Source: Mesorhizobium sp. dw_380 | GTDB lineage: Bacteria > Pseudomonadota > Alphaproteobacteria > Rhizobiales > Rhizobiaceae | DNA: 64,000 bases | Direction of reading: 5' to 3' | Assembly (NCBI RefSeq): GCF_018588885.1 | Contig: NZ_JAFFIW010000015.1 | Span: 1 to 64,000, forward strand | In this document: positions 35,896-43,695 of the stretch, one piece after another | How the letters are laid out: every line of letters begins with the position of its first letter | Position numbering within the stretch: the first letter of the stretch is position 1 | The notes under the pieces: generated by a model | Databases searched by the model: none | What the model saw: the letters and a program-made list of their open reading frames with translations, nothing else | Told to the model about the DNA's origin: nothing | Translations under genes and position numbers: made by a program

Positions 35896-36035
35896 TCACG
35901 CGCCGACGATACGAATTACCAGCCCGGTGTTCCTGGCAGCCTGAAGGCTGTCGGAGCCGCCGGGAATCTTGCGCGCGGCCTCTCGCGCTCTTTCCAGATC
36001 ATCAAATGCATATCGCCCAAAAGTGGCTCCGGTTT
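35896..36035 (-). pseudogene. Possible gene remnant (open frame without start)
   Basis: On the minus strand one frame reads, without an available start codon, TFGRYAFDDLERAREAARK and then IPGGSDSLQAARNTGLVIR, ending IVGA and a stop. The composition is strongly protein-like (amphipathic helix then strand), but upstream it runs into an inverted repeat and a stop. It may be the 3' end of a gene truncated by that repeat, or chance. I do not recognise the family. Confidence 0.3.
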
Positions 36036-36050
36036 TGGGAAGCGATATGC
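36008..36050. repeat. Rhizobial intergenic inverted repeat, copy A (before ileS)
   Basis: GCATATCGCCCAAAA (36008-36022) and TTTTGGGAAGCGATATGC (36033-36050) form a stem with GCATATCG/CGATATGC and CCCAAAA/TTTTGGG arms. A closely related element with the same CGCCCAAAAGTG and GGTTTTGGGA cores lies just after ileS (39078-39122). Confidence 0.8.
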
Positions 36051-36109
36051 GTCAAAGCGAAGACTTCAACGCCGCTGGCCGCTTGGCCCGGCACGCACAT
36101 GGCAGACCA

Positions 36110-39076
36110 ATGACCGACGAAAACCATTCAACGATCGACTATTCGAAGACGCTTTACCTGCCGCGGACGGATTTTCCGATGCGCGCCGGCTTGCCGGAGA
36201 AGGAGCCGGTGCTGGTCAAGCGCTGGCAGGACATGGACCTCTACCGCAAGCTCCGCGAGAGTGCCGCCGGCCGCGCGAAATATGTGCTGCATGACGGCCC
36301 GCCCTACGCAAACGGCAACATCCATATCGGCCATGCGCTGAACAAGATCCTCAAGGATGTCATCACCCGCTCGTTCCAGATGCGCGGCTATGACTCGAAC
36401 TATGTGCCGGGCTGGGATTGCCACGGCCTGCCGATCGAATGGAAGATCGAGGAGCAGTACCGCGCCAAGGGCAAGAACAAGGACGAAGTGCCGGTCAACG
36501 AATTCCGCAAGGAATGCCGCGAATTCGCCGCGCACTGGATCTCGGTTCAGGGTGCTGAGTTCCAGCGGCTCGGCGTCATCGGCGATTTCAAGAACCCTTA
36601 TACGACGATGGCTTTCCATGCCGAGTCGCGCATCGCTGGCGAACTGTTGAAATTCGCCATGTCGGGCCAGCTCTATCGCGGCTCGAAGCCGGTGATGTGG
36701 AGCGTCGTCGAGCGCACCGCGCTGGCCGAGGCGGAGATCGAATACCAGGACTACGAGTCGGACACGATCTGGGTGAAGTTTCCTGTCGCCAGCCTGGTCC
36801 GCCCGATCGATGACGGTGCGGCCAAACTGACGGAGGGCGCGCTCGATCTGTTGCAGGCCCATGTCGTCATCTGGACGACCACCCCCTGGACGATCCCCGG
36901 CAACCGTGCGGTCAACTATTCGCCGCGTATCAGCTACGGCCTTTACGAGGTTACCGCGGCCGAGAATGCTTTCGGCCCGCAGCCGGGCGAAAAGCTGATC
37001 TTTGCCGATGCACTGGCCGAAGACGCCTCGGCGAAGGCCAAGGTCATCTTGAATCGCCTCCGCAGCGTTCCGGCGCAAGAGCTTGGAAGCCTTACGCTTT
37101 CGCATCCCTTCAGAGCTCTTGGCGGCGGCTATGAATTTCCGGTGCCGATGCTCGCCGGCGACCATGTCACCGAGGAAGCGGGCACCGGTTTCGTCCACAC
37201 CGCTCCTGGTCATGGCCGCGAGGACTTCGACGCCTGGATGGATGCGGTGGCCGAGCTGCTTAAGCGCGGCATCGATCCGGCGATCCCGTTCACCGTCGAT
37301 GACGCCGGCTTTTTCACCAAGGACGCGCCGGGCTTCGGCCCGGACCGCGAGAGTGGCGCGGCGCGCGTCATCGACGACAACGGCAAGAAAGGCAATGCCA
37401 ATCAGGCGGTCATCGATGAGCTGATCAAGCGCAACGCTTTGTTCGCGCGCGGCCGCTTGAAGCACAGCTACCCACATTCCTGGCGGTCGAAGAAGCCGGT
37501 CATCTTCCGCAACACGCCGCAATGGTTCGTCTACATGGACAAGGACCTCGGCGACGGCTCGACGCTGCGCAGCCGCGCTCTGAAGGCCATCGACGACACG
37601 CGCTTCGTGCCGGCCGCCGGCCAGAATCGCATCCGCGCCATGATCGAGGAGCGCCCCGATTGGGTGCTGTCGCGCCAGCGCGCCTGGGGCGTGCCGATCG
37701 CCGTCTTCGCCGACGAGGACGGCAATGTGCTGAAGGACGAGGCGGTCAACCAGCGCATCATGGATGCCTTCGAGGAAGAGGGCGCCGACGCCTGGTTCGC
37801 GGCGAACGCCAGGGAGCGTTTCCTGGGCAATCACGATGCCTCCCGGTGGAGGCAGGTGATGGACATCCTCGACGTCTGGTTCGATTCGGGCTCGACGCAC
37901 GTCTTCACCCTGGAGGACCGTCCCGACCTGAGGTGGCCGGCCGACGTCTATCTCGAAGGTTCCGACCAGCATCGCGGCTGGTTCCACTCCTCGCTGCTCG
38001 AAAGCTGCGGCACCAGGGGCAGGGCGCCCTACGACACCGTCGTCACCCATGGCTTCACCATGGACGAGGACGGGCGCAAGATGTCGAAATCGCTCGGCAA
38101 TACTGTCGTGCCGCAGGACGTCATAAAGCAATCGGGCGCCGACATCCTTCGCCTGTGGGTGGTGACGACGGACTATTGGGAAGACCAGCGGCTCGGCAAG
38201 AACGTGCTGCAGACCAATATCGACGCCTACCGCAAACTGCGCAACACCATTCGCTGGATGCTGGGCACGCTCGCCCATGATGACGGCGAGAAGGTGCCGC
38301 TGGAAGAGATGCCGGAGCTGGAACGGCTGATGCTGCACCGGCTGGCCGAACTCGATGAGGTGGTGCGCCAGGGTTACGATGCCTTCGAGTTCAAGCGCAT
38401 CACCCGCGCGCTGCTCGATTTCATGGTGGTCGAGCTGTCGGCCTTCTATTTCGACATCCGCAAGGACGCGCTCTACTGCGACGCGCCGTCGAGCGTGAAG
38501 CGCAAGGCCTCGGTGCAGGTGGTTCGCCATCTCTTCGACTGCCTGGTGAAATGGCTGGCACCGATGCTGCCCTTCACCATGGAAGAGGCCTGGCTCGACC
38601 GTCATCCCGATGCTGTGTCGGTGCATCTCGACCAGTTTCCGGACATCCCGGCGAATTGGAAGGATGAGGCGCTGGCGGAGAAATGGCGCAAGATCAGGCA
38701 GGTGCGCCGCGTCGTCACCGGCGCGCTCGAGATTGCGCGTGCCCAGAAGGTCATCGGCTCCTCGCTGGAGGCGGTGCCCGTGGTCACGATCAACGACGCA
38801 GCGCTCGAGGCGGCGATATCGGATGTCGACATGGCCGAGATGGCGATCACCAGCGATCTCGTCATTGCCCATGGCCAGGCGCCGGAAGGCGCATTCACGC
38901 TCGACGATGTCAAGGGCGTCTCCGTGGTTGTCGAGAAGGCCGAGGACCGCGGCCTGGTCAAATGCGCGCGTTCATGGCGCTACACGGCCGATGTCGGGCA
39001 GGATCCGGAATTTCCCGATGTCTCGGCGCGAGATGCCGCCGTGCTGCATGAGTTGAAGGCGCTCGGCCGGCTTTGA
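36110..39076 (+). CDS. ileS: Isoleucyl-tRNA synthetase
   Basis: 988 residues, a class I synthetase that charges tRNA-Ile. HIGH is at residues 72-75 (NIHIGHALNK), the KMSKS loop is KMSKS at 657-661, the editing (CP1) domain lies between them (WTTTPWTIPGNRAVN and GTGFVHTAPGHGREDFD), and the anticodon domain follows from about 720. The C-terminal Cys-rich zinc finger of long forms is absent, as usual in alphaproteobacteria. The start MTDENHSTIDYSKT is chosen by homology; upstream in-frame codons are repeat-derived. Copies of an inverted repeat flank the gene. Confidence 0.97.
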   Translation: MTDENHSTIDYSKTLYLPRTDFPMRAGLPEKEPVLVKRWQDMDLYRKLRESAAGRAKYVLHDGPPYANGNIHIGHALNKILKDVITRSFQMRGYDSNYVPGWDCHGLPIEWKIEEQYRAKGKNKDEVPVNEFRKECREFAAHWISVQGAEFQRLGVIGDFKNPYTTMAFHAESRIAGELLKFAMSGQLYRGSKPVMWSVVERTALAEAEIEYQDYESDTIWVKFPVASLVRPIDDGAAKLTEGALDLLQAHVVIWTTTPWTIPGNRAVNYSPRISYGLYEVTAAENAFGPQPGEKLIFADALAEDASAKAKVILNRLRSVPAQELGSLTLSHPFRALGGGYEFPVPMLAGDHVTEEAGTGFVHTAPGHGREDFDAWMDAVAELLKRGIDPAIPFTVDDAGFFTKDAPGFGPDRESGAARVIDDNGKKGNANQAVIDELIKRNALFARGRLKHSYPHSWRSKKPVIFRNTPQWFVYMDKDLGDGSTLRSRALKAIDDTRFVPAAGQNRIRAMIEERPDWVLSRQRAWGVPIAVFADEDGNVLKDEAVNQRIMDAFEEEGADAWFAANARERFLGNHDASRWRQVMDILDVWFDSGSTHVFTLEDRPDLRWPADVYLEGSDQHRGWFHSSLLESCGTRGRAPYDTVVTHGFTMDEDGRKMSKSLGNTVVPQDVIKQSGADILRLWVVTTDYWEDQRLGKNVLQTNIDAYRKLRNTIRWMLGTLAHDDGEKVPLEEMPELERLMLHRLAELDEVVRQGYDAFEFKRITRALLDFMVVELSAFYFDIRKDALYCDAPSSVKRKASVQVVRHLFDCLVKWLAPMLPFTMEEAWLDRHPDAVSVHLDQFPDIPANWKDEALAEKWRKIRQVRRVVTGALEIARAQKVIGSSLEAVPVVTINDAALEAAISDVDMAEMAITSDLVIAHGQAPEGAFTLDDVKGVSVVVEKAEDRGLVKCARSWRYTADVGQDPEFPDVSARDAAVLHELKALGRL

Positions 39077-39077
39077 T

Positions 39078-39122
39078 GCATGTCGCCCAAAAGTGCATTG
39101 CGGTTTTGGGATCATGGCATGC
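39078..39122. repeat. Rhizobial intergenic inverted repeat, copy B (after ileS)
   Basis: GCATGTCGCCCAAAA (39078-39092) and GGTTTTGGGATCATGGCATGC (to 39122). It shares its CGCCCAAAAGTG and GGTTTTGGGA cores with copy A at 36008-36050. No gene is seen between it and the lipoprotein at 39333. Confidence 0.8.
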
Positions 39123-39332
39123 GTGGCCAGAATGCCCGGCATATCGGTGCACAAATGCCACGCCGGGCGGTGCAAATCCGCCCGTGCGTTGCCCTTAACG
39201 GGCGGTTGAGGTAAACACGCGAAACTCCGGAAGACAAATTGTCGCCGGAATTCCGTCGCAAGTGCTGGACGATGGGGACCGGACATAGGACCGGTGGCGA
39301 TCGAGAGGCTGTCTAGAGTGGGACTTTTTGGC

Positions 39333-40010
39333 ATGACCGAGAGATATAATGCGCGCCTTGCGCTGCTGGCGCCGCTTGTCGCATCGGGGCTTGCTCTGGG
39401 TGGCTGCGTCGGCTCTCCGACCTACGGCACCGACAAGACCGCTGCCGAACAGCTGGCCGGCGATCTCACCGGCGCCGTTTCCTTCGCGCCGAAGCGCAAG
39501 GACCCGATCGACTATAAGCCGCGTCCCACCTTGGTGAAGCCGGCACCTGGCCAGAAGGAAGCGCTGCCGGCGCCGCAGGACAGCATCCAGACGGCAAACG
39601 CCCAATGGCCCGAATCGCCCGAGCAGCGCCGCGCGCGGCTGCGCGCCGACGCCACCGCCCACCAGAACGATCCGGCCTACCAGGCGGAGATCGTCGACGA
39701 TGTGCAGACCGATCCGGCCTCGGTCAAGAAGGCGATGGCGGACTCAGGCTCGAGCCATCCGCCTGCATGGACACCCGCGGACTCGGATAAGGGCCGCGCC
39801 GCCGAAATCCAGCGTCGTCTTGCTGACAGCAAGCAGGGTGACCCCAACACCCGCAAATATCTGAGCGAGCCACCGCTGGCCTACCGTGTCGCGTCCGGCA
39901 CGGCCCCGCAGGGTGAACTCGGCGAGGACGAATACAAGAAGGAACGCCGCCTGAAGAAAGAGGCGGAAGGCAAGAAGGGCGGCTGGTTCGACTGGTTGCC
40001 GTCCCTGTAA
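39333..40010 (+). CDS. Outer-membrane-type lipoprotein of unknown function
   Basis: 225 residues. The signal RLALLAPLVASGLALGGCVGS ends in a lipobox (LGGC), with Ser/Gly rather than Asp at +2, so sorting to the outer membrane is expected. The mature part is hydrophilic, rich in Lys, Pro and Ala, and ends in KKERRLKKEAEGKKGGWFDW with a Trp-rich tail. No family is recognised beyond the usual rhizobial hypothetical lipoprotein after ileS. The ATG at 39333 is preferred; GTGs at 39294 and 39318 are in frame. Confidence 0.75.
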   Translation: MTERYNARLALLAPLVASGLALGGCVGSPTYGTDKTAAEQLAGDLTGAVSFAPKRKDPIDYKPRPTLVKPAPGQKEALPAPQDSIQTANAQWPESPEQRRARLRADATAHQNDPAYQAEIVDDVQTDPASVKKAMADSGSSHPPAWTPADSDKGRAAEIQRRLADSKQGDPNTRKYLSEPPLAYRVASGTAPQGELGEDEYKKERRLKKEAEGKKGGWFDWLPSL

Positions 40011-40048
40011 CAGCCGGCTTCGTTGATTGGACGGGCACAGCGCCCGGT

Positions 40049-40498
40049 TTAGTCGCGACGTTCCCTGAAAAATCCTTTGAGCAGCAGGCCCGCTTCGGTC
40101 TCGGCCATTCCCGCATAGATGTCGGGCGCATGATGGCAGGTCGGCGAGGCGAAGAAGCGTACGCCGTTGACCACGGCGCCGCCCTTTTCGTCGGCGGCGC
40201 CGAAATAGAGACGGCGTAACCTGGCGAAGGAAATGGCACCGGCGCACATCGCGCAGGGTTCCAGCGTCACATAGAGATCGTGGCCGGCTAGCCGCTCGCT
40301 CGCCAGCTTGCCGCAGGCTTCGCGGATCACCAGCATCTCGGCATGTGCTGTTGGGTCGGCAAGCTCGCGGGTGCGGTTGCCAGCTCTGGCAACGACCGTA
40401 TTGCCGGTGGCGATGACGGCTCCGACCGGCACTTCGCCGCGCAAGGCTGCCGCTTCGGCCTCCTTCAGCGCCAGCGCCATGAAATCCGGCCGCTTCAC
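40049..40498 (-). CDS. tadA: tRNA-specific adenosine deaminase (A34 to I34)
   Basis: 149 residues. Zinc and catalytic residues are in place: His52-Ala-Glu54 (TAHAEM) and Cys82/Cys85 (EPCAMC). The FMALALKEAEAAALRGEVPVGAV start is the usual one, with GTG as initiation codon (complement of 40496-40498). It deaminates the wobble adenosine of tRNA-Arg, an essential step for reading CGN codons. Convergent with the lipoprotein gene. Confidence 0.95.
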   Translation of the reverse strand: MKRPDFMALALKEAEAAALRGEVPVGAVIATGNTVVARAGNRTRELADPTAHAEMLVIREACGKLASERLAGHDLYVTLEPCAMCAGAISFARLRRLYFGAADEKGGAVVNGVRFFASPTCHHAPDIYAGMAETEAGLLLKGFFRERRD

Positions 40499-40622
40499 GC
40501 GGTTTCCATTCCGATTATCTCCTCGCCACCCCAGGCTTTTGGTTTTCGTTTGTCTTTCCGGAAAAACCGGTCGCCACTTTTCCCTGACAAACTCTGATGA
40601 TCCTGTTATTGAGCGCATCAAC

Positions 40623-40718
40623 CCGAAAATCGGACTCGATTTTCGGAAAAGATCATGCGCCAGATCAAAGTGCTACAGCGTTCGTTGCGCGTCCGAAAGG
40701 ATGCGCCACGCTGTAGCA
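40623..40718. repeat. Composite inverted repeat before the pseudouridine synthase gene
   Basis: Two perfect stems follow each other: CCGAAAATCG/CGATTTTCGG (40623-40646) and TGCTACAGCGT (40671-40681)/ACGCTGTAGCA (40708-40718). The second ends 21 bases before the start codon. Such modules are common between genes in Mesorhizobium-type genomes. Confidence 0.8.
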
Positions 40719-40739
40719 GCGCAAACGGACAAAGGCCAC

Positions 40740-42848
40740 ATGGACGACAACGACAAGAAATCTCCGCGCCAAAAAGGCCCGGGCAAGAAACCTGCGGCTC
40801 CGCGAGGCGACGGTAAGCTATCCTTCGGCGCCAAGAAACCTTACGCGCCGCGCGGCGCGCGGCCAATGGCCGCCGAGGGCGAGCGCCCGAAGCGCGATTT
40901 CAAGGGCGGCGACAAGCCTTACAGCAAAGGCCCACGTAAACCTTATGCGCCACGCGGCGACCGTCCAATGGCGGCCGAAGGCGAGCGCAAGCCCTACGAG
41001 AAGCGCGAAGGACCGCGCAAGCCCTACGCGCCACGCGGCGACCGTCCAATGGCGGCCGGTGGCGAGCGCAAGCCCTATGAGAAGCGCGAAGGACCGCGCA
41101 AGCCCTACGCGCCACGCGGCGACCGTCCAATGGCGGCCGAAGGCGAGCGCAAGCCCTATGAGAAGCGCGAAGGACCGCGCAAGCCCTACGCACCGCGCGG
41201 CGACCGTCCGATGGCGGCCGAAGGCGAGCGCAAGCCCTATGAGAAGCGCGAAGGACCGCGCAAGCCCTATGCGCCACGCGGCGACCGCCCGGCTGCCGCC
41301 TCGGCGGAGGGCGGTGAAAGGCGCTTCGACCGGCCCAAGCGTGATTTCGGCGATCGTCCGAAGCGTGACTTCGCTGACCGGCCCAAGCGAGACTTTGGAA
41401 GCGACAGGCCCAAGCGCGACTTTGGAGGCGACAGACCCAAGCGTGATTTCAGTGATCGGCCGCAAGGGGCATCGGGTGGCGGCTTCAAGCCGCGACCACG
41501 GCCTGCCGAGGCCACGGAAGAGGCAGGCGAGCGCATCGCCAAGCGGCTGGCGCGCGCCGGCCTCGCTTCGCGCCGCGACGCCGAGGACCTGATTGCCGCC
41601 GGCCGCGTCAAGGTCAATGGCCGGGTGCTGGCCTCGCCGGCTTTCAATGTAATGCCTGGCGACATCATCCATCTCGACGGCATGGAAATCCCGCCGATCG
41701 AACGCACGCGCCTGTTCCTGTTCCACAAGCCGGCCGGCGTCGTCACCACCAATCGCGATCCCGAGGGCCGCAAGACCGTCTTCGACGTGCTGCCGGCCGA
41801 ATTGCCGCGGCTGATGACCATTGGCCGGCTCGACATCAACACCGAAGGCCTGCTGCTGCTGACCAATGATGGCGGCCTGTCGCGCGTGCTCGAACTGCCG
41901 GCCACCGGCTGGCTGCGCCGCTACCGCGTGCGCGTCCATGGCAAGGTCGAGGAAAGCGCGCTCGCCGGCCTGCGCGAAGGCATTGCCGTCGACGGTGTTT
42001 TCTATGGCGCCATCGAGGCGAGCCTCGACCGCGAGCAGGGCTCCAACGCCTGGCTGACGATCGGCCTGCGCGAAGGCAAGAACCGTGAGGTCAAGAACAT
42101 CCTCGGCGCGCTCGGCCTCGACGTGACGCGGCTGATCCGCATCTCCTACGGGCCCTTCCAGCTCGAGGATCTTCCCGAGGGCCATGTGCTGGAGATCAAG
42201 GGTCGCGTCCTGCGCGACCAGCTTGGCGAGCGCCTTGTGGAGGAATCCGGCGCCAATTTCGACGCCGAGATAGCAAAGCCGTTTTCCAACAAACCGGTGC
42301 GGCGCACCGAGATCCGCGAGGCCGAACCCGAGCGGCCGAAATTCACGCGCGACGGCGAGCGCCGGCCGATCGGCGAGGGTGGGCTGATCAAGAACCGCAA
42401 GCGCCGGGAAGGCAGCCGTGACGAGGCGCTCGGCAAACTGTCGACAAGCCCCGACAGAAGCACGCGGCCGGAAAAGAGCTTTGGCGAACGCGGTCCGAGG
42501 CCGGAACGCGGTTTTGGCGATAAACCGCGTGGCGGCTTCGGCGACAAGCCGCGCGGCGGCGGCAAGAAATCCGAGCGCGAGCAGCGGCCGATCGAGCCGC
42601 CAGACCAGCGCAAGGCCAATGTCTGGATGGCGCCTGGTGCCCGGCCGATCGGCAAGGGCAGGGCGGAAGCCGATGCCGCCAAGGCGGCGGACGCCAAGGC
42701 GCGCAAGGCAGCGTTCAAGCCATCCTATGGCAAGCCCGGTGGCAAACCGGGGAGCGCAAGACCGTTCGACAAGCCGCGTGGCGAGCGTCCGGGCGGCGGC
42801 GGTGGCGGTGAGCGGCCGCGCGGCCCCAAAGGTCCCCGGACAAGATGA
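40740..42848 (+). CDS. Pseudouridine synthase (RluB/RsuA family) with long basic repeat extensions
   Basis: 702 residues. The catalytic core occupies about 260-510: an S4 RNA-binding domain (RIAKRLARAGLASRRDAEDLIAAGRVKVNG), then the synthase with Asp365 in IGRLDINTEGLLLLTNDG and the motif REGKNREVKNILGALGL. It modifies 23S rRNA (RluB-like). Unusually, 250 N-terminal and 190 C-terminal residues are basic and low in complexity: four and a bit copies of a 27-residue unit (KPYAPRGDRPMAAEGERKPY plus EKREGPR), then six DRPKRDF units, and a Gly/Arg/Lys tail. Start ATG 40740 lies just after the repeat. The stop overlaps rsmD (ATGA). Confidence 0.93.
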   Translation: MDDNDKKSPRQKGPGKKPAAPRGDGKLSFGAKKPYAPRGARPMAAEGERPKRDFKGGDKPYSKGPRKPYAPRGDRPMAAEGERKPYEKREGPRKPYAPRGDRPMAAGGERKPYEKREGPRKPYAPRGDRPMAAEGERKPYEKREGPRKPYAPRGDRPMAAEGERKPYEKREGPRKPYAPRGDRPAAASAEGGERRFDRPKRDFGDRPKRDFADRPKRDFGSDRPKRDFGGDRPKRDFSDRPQGASGGGFKPRPRPAEATEEAGERIAKRLARAGLASRRDAEDLIAAGRVKVNGRVLASPAFNVMPGDIIHLDGMEIPPIERTRLFLFHKPAGVVTTNRDPEGRKTVFDVLPAELPRLMTIGRLDINTEGLLLLTNDGGLSRVLELPATGWLRRYRVRVHGKVEESALAGLREGIAVDGVFYGAIEASLDREQGSNAWLTIGLREGKNREVKNILGALGLDVTRLIRISYGPFQLEDLPEGHVLEIKGRVLRDQLGERLVEESGANFDAEIAKPFSNKPVRRTEIREAEPERPKFTRDGERRPIGEGGLIKNRKRREGSRDEALGKLSTSPDRSTRPEKSFGERGPRPERGFGDKPRGGFGDKPRGGGKKSEREQRPIEPPDQRKANVWMAPGARPIGKGRAEADAAKAADAKARKAAFKPSYGKPGGKPGSARPFDKPRGERPGGGGGGERPRGPKGPRTR
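40938..41290 (+). repeat. 81-bp in-frame tandem repeat in the pseudouridine synthase gene
   Basis: Unit boundaries at 40938, 41019, 41100, 41181 and 41262: four full 81-bp copies and about one third of a fifth, nearly identical at the DNA level, differing by single bases (for example GAA/GGT at the 14th codon of the second copy). The length is a multiple of three, so copy-number change keeps the frame. The near-identity of the copies suggests recent slippage or recombination. Confidence 0.93.
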
Positions 42849-43399
42849 GGATCGTTGGTGGTGCGTTTCGTGGGCGTCCGCTGGCGACGCCGCGCAGCAG
42901 CGCCATCCGTCCAACGACTGACCGCACCCGTGAGGCGGTCTTCAACGTGCTGGCGCATCGCTTCGCGGCGCAGTTGGACGGTGCGCGCGTGCTCGACCTG
43001 TTTGCCGGCACGGGCGCGCTTGGTCTGGAAGCGCTGTCGCGCGGTGCGTCCTATGGCGTCTTCATCGAGGAATCGGCCGAGGGCCGTGGCCTGATCCGCG
43101 ACAATGTCGAGGCCTTCGGCCTGACCGGCCGCACCAAGATTTTTCGGCGCGATGCCACGGCGTTGGGCGAAGCCGGAACGCTGGCGCCGTTCGGCCTCGT
43201 CTTCGCCGACCCGCCCTATGGCAACGGCCTTGGCGAGCGCGCCCTGCGGTCGGCCAAGACCGGCGGCTGGCTGCGCCCCGGCGCGCTGTGCGTGGTCGAG
43301 GAGACGGCGGCGGTTCCATTCGAGCCTGGCCCCGGCTTTTCCGTGCTTGACGAGCGCAATTATGGCGAGACCATCATCCGCTTCATCGAGGCTGGGTGA
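42845..43399 (+). CDS. rsmD: 16S rRNA (guanine966-N2)-methyltransferase
   Basis: 184 residues. RIVGGAFRGRPLATP and RPTTDRTREAVFNVLAH are RsmD marks; motif I is VLDLFAGTGALGLEALSRGA and the catalytic motif IV is FADPPYGNG. It methylates G966 of 16S rRNA. The gene overlaps the pseudouridine synthase stop, so two rRNA-modifying enzymes are co-translated. Confidence 0.96.
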   Translation: MRIVGGAFRGRPLATPRSSAIRPTTDRTREAVFNVLAHRFAAQLDGARVLDLFAGTGALGLEALSRGASYGVFIEESAEGRGLIRDNVEAFGLTGRTKIFRRDATALGEAGTLAPFGLVFADPPYGNGLGERALRSAKTGGWLRPGALCVVEETAAVPFEPGPGFSVLDERNYGETIIRFIEAG

Positions 43400-43418
43400 A
43401 GCCATCGCGATTAGCTGC

Positions 43419-43610
43419 TCCTCCCCACCAATCCTTTATTGGGGAAGAGGTGGCCGCGAAGCGGCCGGAGAGGGGGCGGTTATCGAGACTGTAGCCTCGA
43501 CGGCTCTCAAGACGGTCAGGCCAGCTTTTCTTTGGCTCGTCGGCGCGTTCCCCTTCTCCGTCTCGGCTCGCCGAGCCACCTCTCCCCGCTTAGAGGGCGA
43601 GGAACTGAGC
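43419..43610. repeat. Large composite inverted repeat between rsmD and the M16 genes
   Basis: Outer arms TCCTCCCCACC (starting 43419) with GAAGAGGTGGC nearby, and GCCACCTCTCCCCGCTTAGAGGGCGAGGA near 43574-43602. Within it lies GCCGCGAAGCGGCC (43453-43466). It belongs to the class with TCTCCCC/GGGGAGA cores seen also at 46505, 58685 and 60745. No gene is seen in this gap. Confidence 0.65.
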
Positions 43611-43695
43611 GCACTGCCTCGAAAATGACCAACAATTCACTTTGCCTCGTCCATGAACCCCGCCTATCGTCGTTCAGAGGAAACCGGAGCCATTG

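Noticed and set aside
36128..38872. A very long open frame on the minus strand opposite ileS (914 codons)
   Set aside because: It is the usual mirror frame of a high-GC gene: no ribosome site, unnatural composition rich in His, Arg and Asp, and the plus strand encodes an intact isoleucyl-tRNA synthetase.
40938..41290. Regularly repeated DNA that could be taken for a CRISPR array
   Set aside because: Units are contiguous 81-bp copies without unique spacers and are translated in frame.
40818..42914. Long minus-strand frame opposite the pseudouridine synthase gene
   Set aside because: Its content mirrors the basic repeats on the plus strand, and it has no family resemblance or ribosome site.
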